Source of the DNA: Paraburkholderia sp. BL25I1N1
GTDB taxonomy: Bacteria > Pseudomonadota > Gammaproteobacteria > Burkholderiales > Burkholderiaceae
Reading direction: 5' to 3'
Length of the DNA: 64,000 nucleotides
NCBI RefSeq assembly: GCF_003002025.1
Contig: NZ_PVZB01000007.1
Location: 186,001 to 250,000 of the forward strand
Within the stretch, counting starts at the first letter, position 1. Every line of letters begins with the position of its first letter. Positions 36,115-45,201 of this stretch are shown in pieces. The notes below the pieces were generated by a model, which worked only from the letters and a program-made list of their open reading frames with translations, was not told the origin of the DNA and ran no database searches. A program made the translations under genes and the position numbers.

Positions 36115-37677
36115 ATGAATGGATCGACGCAGCCCGCCGCACTGCCGCCGCTGACCGGCGGCAAGCTGGTGCTGGCGACGCTCGCCGTGGCGCTCGCCAC
36201 GTTTATGAACGTGCTGGACTCATCGATCGCGAACGTGGCGATTCCGACGATCGCCGGCAATCTCGGCGTGTCGGTGGACGAGGGCACCTGGGTGATCACG
36301 CTGTTCGCCGCCGCCAACGCCATTGCGATTCCGTTGACCGGCTGGCTCGTGCAGCGTGTCGGGCAGATCAAGCTGTTCGTCTGGGCGATTCTGTTGTTCG
36401 TGCTGTCGTCGTGGCTGTGCGGAATCGCGCCGAATCTGCCGGTGCTGCTCGCGGCGCGGATTCTGCAGGGCGCGGTGGCGGGTCCGTTGATCCCGTTGTC
36501 GCAAGCCATTCTGCTCGGCTCGTATCCGAAAGAGAAATCCGCGACCGCGCTCGCCTTGTGGGCGATGACCGCGACCGTCGGCCCGATTGCGGGCCCGGCG
36601 CTCGGCGGCTGGATTACCGACAGCTACTCATGGTCATGGATCTTCTACATCAACATTCCGGTGGGCCTGTTCGCGGCCGGCGTGACGTGGGCGATCTACC
36701 GCACGCGCGAAACCCCGACGAAGCGCTTGCCGATCGACAAGGTCGGCCTGCTCTCGCTGATTGCATGGGTCGGCTCGTTGCAGATCATGCTCGACAAGGG
36801 CAAGGACCTCGACTGGTTCAACTCGCCGGTGATCGTGACCCTGACCGTGTTCGCTGCGATCAGCTTCGCGTTCTTCGTGATCTGGGAGTTGACTGAAAAG
36901 AATCCGATCGTCGATTTGCGCTTGTTCGGCAAACGAAATTTTCTCGGCGGCACGATTGCGATTTCGGTGGCGTACGCGGTGTTTTTCTCCAACCTCGTGC
37001 TGTTGCCGCAGTGGATGCAGGAGTATCTGAACTACCGTTCCGTCGACGCGGGTCTGGCCACCGCGCCGCTTGGCATCTTCGCCGTCATTCTCGCGCCGGT
37101 CATGGCGAAGATCATGCCGAAGTCCGATGCGCGGGTGCTCGCGACGCTGGCCTTCGTCGGCTTTGCCGGCGTGTTCTTCATGCGCTCGAACTACACCACC
37201 GGCGTGGATACGTGGACGCTGGTCCTGCCGACGCTGTTGCAAGGTATCCCGACCGCGCTCTTCTTCGTGCCGCTGACCGCGATCATTCTGTCCGGCCTCG
37301 GGCCCGACCGGATTCCGGCCGCGGCCGGTCTGTCGAACTTCGCGCGGGTGTTCGCCGGCGCGGTCGGCACGTCGCTGGCCTCGACGGGATGGAACGACCG
37401 GACGATCCTGCATCACGCGCAACTGGCCGAGCAGACGAGCGTGAATAATCCAACTTACACGGCCGCGCTGGATGCGCTGCAAAGTACTTTGGGCGGCGGT
37501 CAGGCCCAGGCGATGGCGTTCTTCGAACGCTCGATGAATACCCAGGCGGCCATGCTGGGACTGAACGATATTTTCTGGCTGTCGGCGGTGATCTTCGTAT
37601 TGATCATCCCGTTGATCTGGGTGACGAAACCGGATCGCTCCAGTTCCGCCGCGGCGGCGGGAGCGGGCGGTCATTGA
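36115..37677 (+). CDS. emrB: EmrB-like DHA2-family multidrug MFS transporter
   Basis: A 520-residue 14-helix drug:H+ antiporter. The family signature at helix 1 is 'LATFMNVLDSSIANVAIPTI', helix 2-3 has 'GWLVQRVGQIKLFVW', and motif C in helix 5 is 'GPIAGPALGGWITD'. Also typical is 'WSWIFYINIPVGLFA'. It expels hydrophobic toxicants through the EmrA adaptor and the outer-membrane lipoprotein. ATG 36115 follows AGGTGA; an upstream TTG at 36091 is less likely. It is 81 nt after emrA with a putative operator in the gap. Confidence 0.93.
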   Translation: MNGSTQPAALPPLTGGKLVLATLAVALATFMNVLDSSIANVAIPTIAGNLGVSVDEGTWVITLFAAANAIAIPLTGWLVQRVGQIKLFVWAILLFVLSSWLCGIAPNLPVLLAARILQGAVAGPLIPLSQAILLGSYPKEKSATALALWAMTATVGPIAGPALGGWITDSYSWSWIFYINIPVGLFAAGVTWAIYRTRETPTKRLPIDKVGLLSLIAWVGSLQIMLDKGKDLDWFNSPVIVTLTVFAAISFAFFVIWELTEKNPIVDLRLFGKRNFLGGTIAISVAYAVFFSNLVLLPQWMQEYLNYRSVDAGLATAPLGIFAVILAPVMAKIMPKSDARVLATLAFVGFAGVFFMRSNYTTGVDTWTLVLPTLLQGIPTALFFVPLTAIILSGLGPDRIPAAAGLSNFARVFAGAVGTSLASTGWNDRTILHHAQLAEQTSVNNPTYTAALDALQSTLGGGQAQAMAFFERSMNTQAAMLGLNDIFWLSAVIFVLIIPLIWVTKPDRSSSAAAAGAGGH

Positions 37678-37856
37678 AGGCGGCACAGGCGGCGGGCGGC
37701 ATGGTTTCCCGTATTTACTAAGGCCTGTTCGCCGCCTACGATAGATTCAGGTTTCGGGGTAGCGCGCAATCTGTTGGTATAAAAAATAGCGCGCGCTTCG
37801 AGGTCTTACGTTGCTCCTGTGCGTCTTACGGCACTAACGTCTTGCGGGAGAGCGCC

Positions 37857-38048
37857 ATGATTCGCGCCGAACGTCGGATTGTATTCGCGGCCATTGCGGT
37901 GTTCGTCGCGCTCGGCGGCATGGCGATGGTCATTCACGGTGTGCTGTTCGACACGCGCAATGCCATGTTATACGGCGGAATCTTGCTGGTGCTCGGCGTC
38001 GCGGTGCTGGCGCTGATGCTGACACCGCGACCGACGGATAGCTCCTGA
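37857..38048 (+). CDS. Small two-helix membrane protein, 63 aa
   Basis: MIRAERRIVF begins a hydrophobic protein with two membrane segments ('AAIAVFVALGGMAMVIHGVL' and 'YGGILLVLGVAVLALML') joined by a short loop (FDTRNAML). GGGAGAG is a good ribosome site. Its 3' end is followed by a strong hairpin terminator. Family unknown; small proteins like this are frequent in Burkholderiales. Confidence 0.7.
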   Translation: MIRAERRIVFAAIAVFVALGGMAMVIHGVLFDTRNAMLYGGILLVLGVAVLALMLTPRPTDSS

Positions 38049-38096
38049 AGTCACGCTGCCGCCAGCAAACAGAAATACTGCCAAGCCAACGAATGC

Positions 38097-38129
38097 GGCG
38101 CGCCACCGGTTTTTTCCGGTTGGCGCGCC
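38097..38129. terminator. Strong hairpin terminator
   Basis: GGCGCGCCACCGG pairs with CCGGTTGGCGCGCC (one bulged T) around a loop of six T. It is followed by TTGAGTTTT. It lies between the small membrane protein (plus strand) and the HD-domain gene (minus strand), so it can stop transcription from both sides. Confidence 0.75.
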
Positions 38130-38179
38130 TTGAGTTTTGCATCGACCGGCAACGCGCCGGCCCGTTTTTGCGCAGATCG

Positions 38180-38875
38180 CTATTCCGCCGCGGCCCCGTG
38201 ATGGCATCCCGCGTGATGGACGTGACCCGCCTGGCTGTCATCCCATGCCGAACCGAGAATGATCTTGCAGAAGTTCAGCCGCTTGTAGCTGGGATCTTTC
38301 ATCTCCAGCACATCGGCTTTGACGTTTCCGAACGTGGTTTCGGGCTTGCTGATCGTGCCTTGCGCGAACGCGTCGATGATCAGGTTCTTGAAGTCCTGCT
38401 CGCGCGGATGCGCGGCCACCACGCTGACGCGTTGCGCGTCGTCGAACTCGTGGTAGCGCATGCCGAGCACATCCATTTCGACGCCCGCGGTCACCAGCGA
38501 AACCACCGGCTTCAGATGCTCCGGAACACCCGGCGTGGTGTGAAGCGCGATCGACAGCCAGACCTGCTCGATGTCGTACTCGTCGACGCCATGACTCTTG
38601 AGAAAGTCGCGCGCCGCATTGGCGCCGTCGACTTCGAAGCGATCCGTCTTGCTGGCGTAGCCCGGCGTGAGGCCCATGTCATGAAACATCGCGCCGATAT
38701 ACAGCAACTCGGGGTCATACGCGAGCTTGCGGCGCGCACCGGTCAGCGCGCCCCACAGGAACACGCGGCGCGAGTGATTGAACAGCAGATCGTTCTCGGT
38801 GTCGCGGACCAGATCGGTTGCGGCTCTTGCGAGACGGCTGTCTGGAATGTGAATGCCGGCAATGGTCGTACTCAT
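38180..38875 (-). CDS. HD-domain metal-dependent phosphohydrolase-like protein (cyanamide hydratase-like)
   Basis: A 231-residue protein with an HD domain. Metal-ligand candidates are His in 'LLFNHSRRVFLWGAL', the HD pair in 'IGAMFHDMGLTPGYA', a later His in 'ALHTTPGVPEH' and an Asp downstream. The 'NHSRRV...HDMGLT' pattern is that of fungal/bacterial cyanamide-hydratase-like HD proteins rather than nucleotide phosphatases, so the reaction is open. The C-terminus is His-rich (GHVHHAGCHHGAAAE) and may bind metal. AGGAGA stands before ATG 38875. Confidence 0.8.
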   Translation of the reverse strand: MSTTIAGIHIPDSRLARAATDLVRDTENDLLFNHSRRVFLWGALTGARRKLAYDPELLYIGAMFHDMGLTPGYASKTDRFEVDGANAARDFLKSHGVDEYDIEQVWLSIALHTTPGVPEHLKPVVSLVTAGVEMDVLGMRYHEFDDAQRVSVVAAHPREQDFKNLIIDAFAQGTISKPETTFGNVKADVLEMKDPSYKRLNFCKIILGSAWDDSQAGHVHHAGCHHGAAAE

Positions 38876-39284
38876 CGAATTTCTCCTGGACAAAGATAGT
38901 GCCTCGTGAGGCCATGGACTTCGCGTCGTTCGGACAATGTCCATGCAGCGGTCTGAATTGGGTCGCTGTGAGCACCGTCCGGGGATGTCCAAGTATCTGT
39001 CGGAGTCGTATTGAGGGGAGTGGGAATCGACCGGCAATGCGTGCCAGTGATACGTTGTTTGCTGCCAACCGCGCCTCGCCGAGGCATGGGCGGCCGGCTT
39101 GGCGCGCTCTGAACGCGCCAAGCGTCATTCGCGATAACCGGCGAGCGGACGGCGAGGGCGTCGTTCGACCCGCTTGCGCAGCACCCAAGCCATGCCCGAG
39201 GTCACGCGACATCGTGACGATGGCTTGGCGTTGCGGTTCAAGCGCTGTGCGTCGCGTTCACGAAGCCACTGACGAGGACAGGCT
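38876..39284. other. 409-bp stretch without a recognised gene
   Basis: The gap between the HD-domain gene start and the kfrA-like stop has no reading frame with family resemblance. It contains an 11-bp palindrome GGACAATGTCC at 38932-38942, about 60 nt upstream of the HD gene, which may be a regulator site. The HD gene promoter should lie here. Confidence 0.6.
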
Positions 39285-40349
39285 TCACCGGTCTTCCGTG
39301 CTTGATCTGCGAACCGCTGCGGCTTCCGTGAACTTCACATCGCGACGCACGTCGCGCCTCCTGGCCGATGAAGCGCGGCGAGGAGAGGGCGAGAGCGTGG
39401 CAGCAGGGCGCCCGCTTTCCACCAACTGACGGGACAGCGTTTCAAGTTTTTTGCGAAGGAACTCGCCGGCGGCTATCTGTTGGTCGAGCGCGATTTCGCG
39501 CGACGCCAGCTCTTGTTCGACGCTCGCGCAACGCGTCATCGACGTCGTCAACTGTGTTTTCGCCTCGGCAAGTGCATCGCGCAACTGATCGCGCTCGGCC
39601 TGATGGGTGGCCTGAGCCTCGGTCATCCGATTGATCGCCGCCTGCAACTCCTGGCGCGTCTGGCGTGCCGCCGTCCGCTCGCTGTCGATCTCCAGCAGCG
39701 CCCGCTTTTCAGTCGCGGCGAGGCGCTGTTCGCTCTGATTGTGCATGACACGCAGCTTGCCCAATTCTTCGGCGAATTCACGTCGAGCGTCCGACAGCGC
39801 CGTCGACGCCGCCGCGCTTACATTTCTGGACTGCGCAAGCTGATCCGCCAGCATGGTTTTGGCGGTTTCCAGTTCGACCAGACGCGCGAGCAGTTTCCTG
39901 TTCTCCCTACGGACGTCAGCCGCGTCGCGGGACGCCTGCTCGCTAGCGGCGATCGCGGTGTCGCGTTCCGCAGCGGTTTGTTGTGCATGGTCGACTGCCG
40001 CAGCAATTTCGCGCTGGGCGTCCTGCTTGAAAACTTCCAGCGCGGCGTTGGCCGCGTCGCCGGCTAGCCGCCAGAGGGTCGCCGCCAGTTCGCCGGCGGC
40101 GCTTGCGACTTCCGGTGGCAAATCCGGTTGCCCGACGTCGACCCGCGCCTTGTCCCTGACTTCCGCCCAGAAATCCCGCAACGCTTTCGCCGGCGCACTC
40201 ATGCTGCCTTTGCGAACGAGTTGATACAGCTTGTTCGCTGTCGGCGTTTCGCCGTAACGGAAGAACATCAGCGCGCAAACCTCGCGATAGAGCTCCTGTG
40301 TGTCCGAGATGCGTTCACGGAGGGCTTCAATGTCGGCTTCGAGCGGCAT
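39285..40349 (-). CDS. KfrA-like DNA-binding coiled-coil protein
   Basis: A 354-residue protein with an N-terminal winged-helix domain of the KfrA_N type ('ALMFFRYGETPTANKLYQLV', 'GSMSAPAKALRDFWAEVR') and a long helical coiled coil from about residue 85 to 320 rich in Ala/Glu/Gln/Arg. The C-terminus is basic (PRRASSARRRDVRRDVKF). Plasmid KfrA proteins (RK2) bind operators, autorepress, and form filament-like structures in partitioning. Here the gene is chromosomal and divergent from a tyrosine recombinase, with two inverted repeats between them as likely binding sites. Confidence 0.85.
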   Translation of the reverse strand: MPLEADIEALRERISDTQELYREVCALMFFRYGETPTANKLYQLVRKGSMSAPAKALRDFWAEVRDKARVDVGQPDLPPEVASAAGELAATLWRLAGDAANAALEVFKQDAQREIAAAVDHAQQTAAERDTAIAASEQASRDAADVRRENRKLLARLVELETAKTMLADQLAQSRNVSAAASTALSDARREFAEELGKLRVMHNQSEQRLAATEKRALLEIDSERTAARQTRQELQAAINRMTEAQATHQAERDQLRDALAEAKTQLTTSMTRCASVEQELASREIALDQQIAAGEFLRKKLETLSRQLVESGRPAATLSPSPRRASSARRRDVRRDVKFTEAAAVRRSSTEDR

Positions 40350-40392
40350 GGGAATCCTTTAGCGGCTGATATGTCTTGATGTGTTGATAATA

Positions 40393-40407
40393 CAACGTAT
40401 AACGTTG
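40393..40407. promoter_or_regulatory. Inverted repeat 1 in kfrA/recombinase intergenic region
   Basis: CAACGT, ATA, ACGTTG: a perfect inverted repeat with 6-bp arms, 44 nt upstream of the kfrA-like start. It is a candidate operator for autoregulation. Confidence 0.55.
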
Positions 40408-40430
40408 AACAACCAATTTATCACTATCCA

Positions 40431-40462
40431 CTACACGACATTAGTACTATAATGTCGTGTAG
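40431..40462. promoter_or_regulatory. Perfect 32-bp inverted repeat upstream of recombinase
   Basis: Arms CTACACGACATTA (40431-40443) and TAATGTCGTGTAG (40450-40462) are perfectly complementary and flank the 6-bp centre GTACTA. It begins 82 nt from the kfrA-like start and ends 20 nt before the recombinase start. The size and 6-bp centre fit either a KfrA operator or a core recombination site for a tyrosine recombinase. Confidence 0.75.
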
Positions 40463-40481
40463 TATGTAGCAGACGTTTTTT

Positions 40482-41720
40482 GTGTCGGACTTTGTCTCTG
40501 GAGCCTCTAAAACCGTGCCTGATGCCCCACTCGTCACCGTTCAGCCGGTCGAATCGCTCGTCGTTCCCGAAATTCTCGACGGTCGCGACGGCACTAACCG
40601 TGGCGCGGCCGGTGGCTCGCAGCTGTCCGCCACCAACGATCTCGACGCCGTCCGCGCCTGGCTGTCGAACTACGCCGATACCAAAACAACGTTCGATAAC
40701 TACCGCAAGGAAGCTGAGCGGCTGCTGCTGTGGGCCGTCGTGCAACTCGGCAAACCGCTGTCGTCGCTGACGCACGAGGATCTGCTGCTGTTCAAGGGGT
40801 TTCTCGTCGATCCGCAGCCGGCGGCTCGCTGGGTGTCGAGCACGGGCGGCAAGTTTCCCCGCGGCGACGAGCGCTGGCGTCCGTTCAACGGACCGTTGTC
40901 GCCGGCAAGCCAGCGTCAGGCGTTGATCATCCTGAATGCGATGTTCACGTGGCTGGTCAACGCAGGTTATCTGCGAGGCAATCCCATGGCGCTGCTTCGA
41001 CAGCGCGCCAAACGCTCCGCGCCGCGCGTAACGCGCTATCTATCGACGTCGCTGTGGGATGAAGTGAAGGTGTTTGTCGAGCAATTGCCGCGCGAGACGG
41101 CCGACGAGCGGGCCTATTACGCCCGCAGCCGCTGGCTGACGACACTTTTCTATCTGCAGGGCATGCGCATATCTGAAGTCGCCGGCGGGAAAATGGGGGA
41201 TTTTTCCCGTCGACTAGGCGCCGACGGCAAGGATCAGTGGTGGCTCGAAACGCTCGGCAAAGGGAACAAGGAACGCATTGTCCCCGCTTCGCCCGAACTG
41301 ATTCAGGAAATGCGGCTTTACCGAACTGAAAATGGTTTGGCGCCGCTGCCCACTCGCAGCGAAGAAACGCCCTTGGTGATTCCATTCAGAGGCCGCAACC
41401 GGTGCTTGTCCCGTTCCGCCATTCACGACGCGATCAAGAGCATTTTCGGCAACGCGGCCAGCTGGCTGCGCTCGAAAGGCGCCGACTTTTCCGATCGGGC
41501 GGATGAACTGGAGCGAGCCTCGGCGCACTGGCTTCGACATACCGCCGGTTCGCATCAGGCGGACGGCGGCGTGGATCTGCGCACGATCCGTGACAACCTG
41601 GGCCACGTGTCGCTCAACACGACCAGCCTCTACCTCCATACCGAAGACGATACGCGCCATCGCGAGACGGTGGATCGTCACCGCATGAACTGGGACGAAT
41701 CCAAGCCTGAGGGGAAGTGA
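40482..41720 (+). CDS. Tyrosine site-specific recombinase (phage-integrase family)
   Basis: A 412-residue recombinase. The N-terminal SAM-like core-binding domain runs over 'WLSNYADTKTTFDNYRKEAE' to about residue 165. The catalytic domain has Arg in 'LQGMRISEVAGG', Lys in 'LGKGNKERIVPA', 'HWLRHTAGSH' (H-x-x-R), 'NLGHVSLNTTSLYLH' (His and the nucleophile Tyr). All catalytic residues are present, so it should be active. Strand cleavage sites are unknown. Start GTG 40482 has a poor ribosome site; GTG 40515 is an alternative. It faces away from the kfrA-like gene and ends 103 nt from ilvD. Confidence 0.9.
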   Translation: MSDFVSGASKTVPDAPLVTVQPVESLVVPEILDGRDGTNRGAAGGSQLSATNDLDAVRAWLSNYADTKTTFDNYRKEAERLLLWAVVQLGKPLSSLTHEDLLLFKGFLVDPQPAARWVSSTGGKFPRGDERWRPFNGPLSPASQRQALIILNAMFTWLVNAGYLRGNPMALLRQRAKRSAPRVTRYLSTSLWDEVKVFVEQLPRETADERAYYARSRWLTTLFYLQGMRISEVAGGKMGDFSRRLGADGKDQWWLETLGKGNKERIVPASPELIQEMRLYRTENGLAPLPTRSEETPLVIPFRGRNRCLSRSAIHDAIKSIFGNAASWLRSKGADFSDRADELERASAHWLRHTAGSHQADGGVDLRTIRDNLGHVSLNTTSLYLHTEDDTRHRETVDRHRMNWDESKPEGK

Positions 41721-41744
41721 CGCTGATCCGGACGACAAGCGCGG

Positions 41745-41776
41745 GGATCGACAGATATGCCCGCGCCTGTCGATCC
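41745..41776. terminator. Hairpin between convergent recombinase and ilvD genes
   Basis: GGATCGACAG and CTGTCGATCC form a perfect 10-bp stem with a 12-nt loop. There is no T-run, but a second weaker inverted pair (CCGGCTC at 41780 and GAGCCGG near 41811) follows. The position between two converging genes suggests a bidirectional termination or RNA-stabilising structure. Confidence 0.5.
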
Positions 41777-41822
41777 GTTCCGGCTCCGGCCGCCCGACAT
41801 CGAGCGCCAGAGCCGGTCCTCA

Positions 41823-43685
41823 TCACTTGCGCTTGAGTTGCGAGAGATCCCGTACCGCGCCGCGGTCCGCCGAGGTCGCCAGCGCGGCGTAAGCCTGCAA
41901 CGCTTGCGACACCACGCGTTCACGATTTGCCGGCTGCCACGCCTTGTCGCCGCGTGCCTCCATGGCTTCGCGACGGCGCGCCAGGTCCGCGTCCGACACC
42001 ACCAGGTGCATCTTGCGGTTGGGAATGTCGATCTCGATCACATCGCCCTCTTCCACCAGGCCGATCGTGCCGCCTTCGGCCGCTTCCGGCGACGCATGCC
42101 CGATCACCAGCCCCGACGAACCACCGGAGAAGCGACCGTCGGTAAACAGCGCGCAGCTCTTGCCCAGTCCCTTGGACTTCAGATACGACGTGGGGTAAAG
42201 CATCTCCTGCATGCCGGGGCCGCCCTTGGGGCCTTCGTAGCGGATCACGACCACGTCGCCCGCCGCCACCTTGTCGCCCAGAATGGCTTCGACGGCGTCG
42301 TCCTGACTCTCGAAGACGCGCGCGCGCCCGGAGAAAATCCACTGCGATTCGTCGACGCCGGCGGTCTTGACGATACAGCCCTTCTCCGCGAGGTTGCCGT
42401 ACAGCACGGCGAGGCCGCCGTCTTTCGAGTACGCGCTCTGCTTGCTGCGGATGCAGCCCGTATTGCGGTCGGTATCCAGCGCGGCAAACGTGGCTTCCTG
42501 GCTGAATGCAACCGTCGTCGGAATGCCGCCTGGCGCCGCGCGGAAGAACTTCTGCGCTTCCTCGCCCGCGCCACCGGCGACGTCCCATTTGGCGATGGCG
42601 TTGCCCAGCGTGCCGCTATGCACGTTGCCGCACGACAGATCGAGCAGTTCCGCACGGGCCAGTTCGCCGAGAATGCCGGGAATGCCGCCGGCACGATGCA
42701 CGTCTTCGATATGGAACTTGTCGGTGGCGGGCGCGACTTTGCACAGGCACGGCACTTTACGCGAGATGCGATCGATGTCGGACATCGTGAAATCGACGCC
42801 ACCTTCCTGCGCGGCGGCCAGCAGATGCAGCACGGTATTGGTCGAACCGCCCATGGCGACGTCGAGCGCCATGGCGTTCTCGAAGGCCTGCTTGCTGGCA
42901 ATGCTGCGCGGCAGGACGGATGCGTCGTCTTCCTGATAGTAGCGGCGGCACAGGTCCACCACGAGACGGCCGGCCTGCTCGAACAGACCCTTGCGCCACG
43001 CGTGCGTGGCGACGATCGTGCCGTTGCCGGGCAGCGCCAGACCGATCGCTTCGGTCAGGCAGTTCATCGAGTTCGCGGTGAACATGCCCGAGCACGAACC
43101 GCACGTCGGGCAGGCGCTGCGCTCGATTTCCGCCACTTCGGCGTCGCTCACGCGGGAGTCGCCTGCCTTGATCATCGCGTCGATCAGGTCGATCTTGGCG
43201 ATCACCTGGCCGTCCGTCGGCGATTTGACCTTGCCCGCTTCCATCGGACCGCCGGAGACGAACACGACGGGGATGTTCAGGCGCATGGCGGCCATCAGCA
43301 TGCCCGGAGTGATCTTGTCGCAATTGGAAATGCAGACCATGGCGTCGGCGCAGTGCGCGTTGACCATGTACTCCACCGAGTCAGCGATCAGTTCGCGCGA
43401 AGGCAGCGAGTACAGCATGCCGCCGTGACCCATGGCGATGCCGTCGTCGACGGCGATGGTGTTGAATTCCTTGGCGACGCCGCCGGCCGCTTCGATTTCC
43501 TTCGCGACCAATGCGCCCAGGTCGCGCAGATGCACATGGCCCGGCACGAACTGCGTGAACGAGTTCACCACCGCGATAATCGGCTTGCCGAAATCACCGT
43601 CCTTCATTCCGGTGGCACGCCACAAGGCGCGCGCGCCGGCCATGTTGCGGCCATGGGTCGAAGTTTTCGATCGATAGTCAGGCAT
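41823..43685 (-). CDS. ilvD: Dihydroxy-acid dehydratase IlvD
   Basis: Iron-sulfur dehydratase of branched-chain amino acid synthesis, converting 2,3-dihydroxy-isovalerate or -methylvalerate to the 2-keto acid. 620 residues (E. coli 616). N-terminal '[20 protein letters not shown]', cluster ligands in '[19 protein letters not shown]' and '[20 protein letters not shown]', and the Mg/substrate motif '[19 protein letters not shown]'. GAGGAC before ATG 43685 serves as the ribosome site. No other ilv gene is nearby; the housekeeping gene marks the chromosomal nature of the region. Confidence 0.96.
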   Translation of the reverse strand: MPDYRSKTSTHGRNMAGARALWRATGMKDGDFGKPIIAVVNSFTQFVPGHVHLRDLGALVAKEIEAAGGVAKEFNTIAVDDGIAMGHGGMLYSLPSRELIADSVEYMVNAHCADAMVCISNCDKITPGMLMAAMRLNIPVVFVSGGPMEAGKVKSPTDGQVIAKIDLIDAMIKAGDSRVSDAEVAEIERSACPTCGSCSGMFTANSMNCLTEAIGLALPGNGTIVATHAWRKGLFEQAGRLVVDLCRRYYQEDDASVLPRSIASKQAFENAMALDVAMGGSTNTVLHLLAAAQEGGVDFTMSDIDRISRKVPCLCKVAPATDKFHIEDVHRAGGIPGILGELARAELLDLSCGNVHSGTLGNAIAKWDVAGGAGEEAQKFFRAAPGGIPTTVAFSQEATFAALDTDRNTGCIRSKQSAYSKDGGLAVLYGNLAEKGCIVKTAGVDESQWIFSGRARVFESQDDAVEAILGDKVAAGDVVVIRYEGPKGGPGMQEMLYPTSYLKSKGLGKSCALFTDGRFSGGSSGLVIGHASPEAAEGGTIGLVEEGDVIEIDIPNRKMHLVVSDADLARRREAMEARGDKAWQPANRERVVSQALQAYAALATSADRGAVRDLSQLKRK

Positions 43686-43954
43686 CTGTGTCCTCAGGTA
43701 CGGGGGTCGTCAAAATTGGAATTGTGCCCAGACCGGCCGCTGCGCCGTTTACGGGCAGCGACGCCATCGCGTTTGCGCGCAGGCGGCCGCCGGCGTTGAC
43801 GCGCGCGCGGCTGGGAAGGTACGAATAGTGCGAGAGGATGGGTAAGACGTCCAATATATTTTTCCGGCGCAATTAGGTCGGAAAAGATATTACTCGGAGA
43901 TGGGTCGGGATGCGGACGCGACGGTCTTGTGAACGCTTCCGGCAGCGCTTAGCG

Positions 43955-44959
43955 TCAGCGGAAACCGTATTCGGGGTTACGTCGGTCGAAATCCGCTTCG
44001 CTCCAGTGGCGCGGCACGACGTCTTCGAAGCGGATCAACTCCAGCAGGCCGCCCTGCCCGTCCCACGCGGCTTCGCCGCTGGGCCACGTGTGCTGGAGAT
44101 CGAACAGCAGCCGCACCCGTGGTGCGTAATGCGCGGGCGGTCCCGACGGAGCCGTCCATGTCCACGCCAGCAACCGCGTGCCGTGCGCGTTCATGAGTTC
44201 GATGCGGCTCGGCTTTTCGCTGAGCCCCTCTTCACGAAAACTGCGCGAATCGTGCTCGACGGTGCGGGCGATGAACTGCAAGCCCAGATCCCGCACGCTA
44301 TGGCGGGACTGCGCGTGCGCGAATGGACCGTCGACGGCGACTTTGCCCGACACGACATGCAGCCGGCCGCCAAGATGGCCGACGATGCTGTCGGGGTCCG
44401 TGGTTTCGTCGTAGACAATCTCCTGTCCCGCATGGGCGCCGCCGGGCAGCAATTTTGCGTAGACTCTTCGCGGGCTGTCCTGATATCGGATCACCATGTG
44501 ATCGGGCCGCTCCGGCCATCTTCCTGAGACGCGCTCCTGCCGGAACATGCTGTATTCGTAGGCGTCGTCGGGAATCATGGTCTTCGCATACTCGACGAAG
44601 GCGTCCGGCTTCATCGCGTCCATCAGGGCAAGGATCTGATCGTCGGTCAAAGTCAGTATCGAGTGGTTTTCGATCCGCGTGCGCAACGACGCCGCCTGTT
44701 CGCGAGCCGGGAGACAGCGGAACTCGTCGACGTCCGCATTCACGGCATGCGACGCGCCGGCATCCGCACATCCCGCCGATGTGGCGGACGAAGCCGGCGC
44801 CGTCGGGCTGGCCGGTTGCGCAAACGCGCCCGTCGCGACAGCCAGGCAGGTCAATGCGAGCACGTACAGCAACAGCCGCGCGATTGCGGGCCATCCCGCA
44901 GCAGGCCGAATGCGCCCGCGTACCGGGTTATCGGAAATGCCAGATCCGCAAAACGTCAT
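43955..44959 (-). CDS. DUF1571-family exported protein
   Basis: A 334-residue protein with an N-terminal hydrophobic signal ('IARLLLYVLALTCLAVATGAFA'). The domain has 'DHMVIRYQDSPRRVYAKLLP' and 'AGQEIVYDETTDPDSIVGHL', the pattern of the DUF1571 family, followed by a 'LGLQFIARTVEHDSRSF' segment and a C-terminal beta-rich half. Function is unknown; DUF1571 proteins are periplasmic and related in form to lipoprotein-carrier-like folds. ATG 44959 is preferred as it gives a sensible N-terminus, but the ribosome site is weak. It is divergent from the Gly-rich lipoprotein gene. Confidence 0.75.
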   Translation of the reverse strand: MTFCGSGISDNPVRGRIRPAAGWPAIARLLLYVLALTCLAVATGAFAQPASPTAPASSATSAGCADAGASHAVNADVDEFRCLPAREQAASLRTRIENHSILTLTDDQILALMDAMKPDAFVEYAKTMIPDDAYEYSMFRQERVSGRWPERPDHMVIRYQDSPRRVYAKLLPGGAHAGQEIVYDETTDPDSIVGHLGGRLHVVSGKVAVDGPFAHAQSRHSVRDLGLQFIARTVEHDSRSFREEGLSEKPSRIELMNAHGTRLLAWTWTAPSGPPAHYAPRVRLLFDLQHTWPSGEAAWDGQGGLLELIRFEDVVPRHWSEADFDRRNPEYGFR

Positions 44960-45201
44960 GGTTCGATCCGTGCTGATTGACCGGCGTTTGAAGGGTTGCC
45001 CGAGCATGTTGCATGCGTCGATCGCCACCGGCCGCCCCGCCCTGATGCCGGACTCGAATGACCCAGCGTCGATAACCTGAATAAACGGCCCGCGGCGTCG
45101 CGCTATTCCAATCGTGTGACGTAAAAGGGTTGCGCGAACGATGGAATAGGCGGTGGCGCCGGATCGTTTAGACAGCATGTCCGAATCAACGGCAGACATC
45201 A

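Noticed and set aside
39285..41822. Recombinase region as a genomic island or prophage remnant
   Set aside because: No tRNA target, no flanking direct repeats, no phage genes, and codon use resembles the neighbours; the next gene is the housekeeping ilvD.
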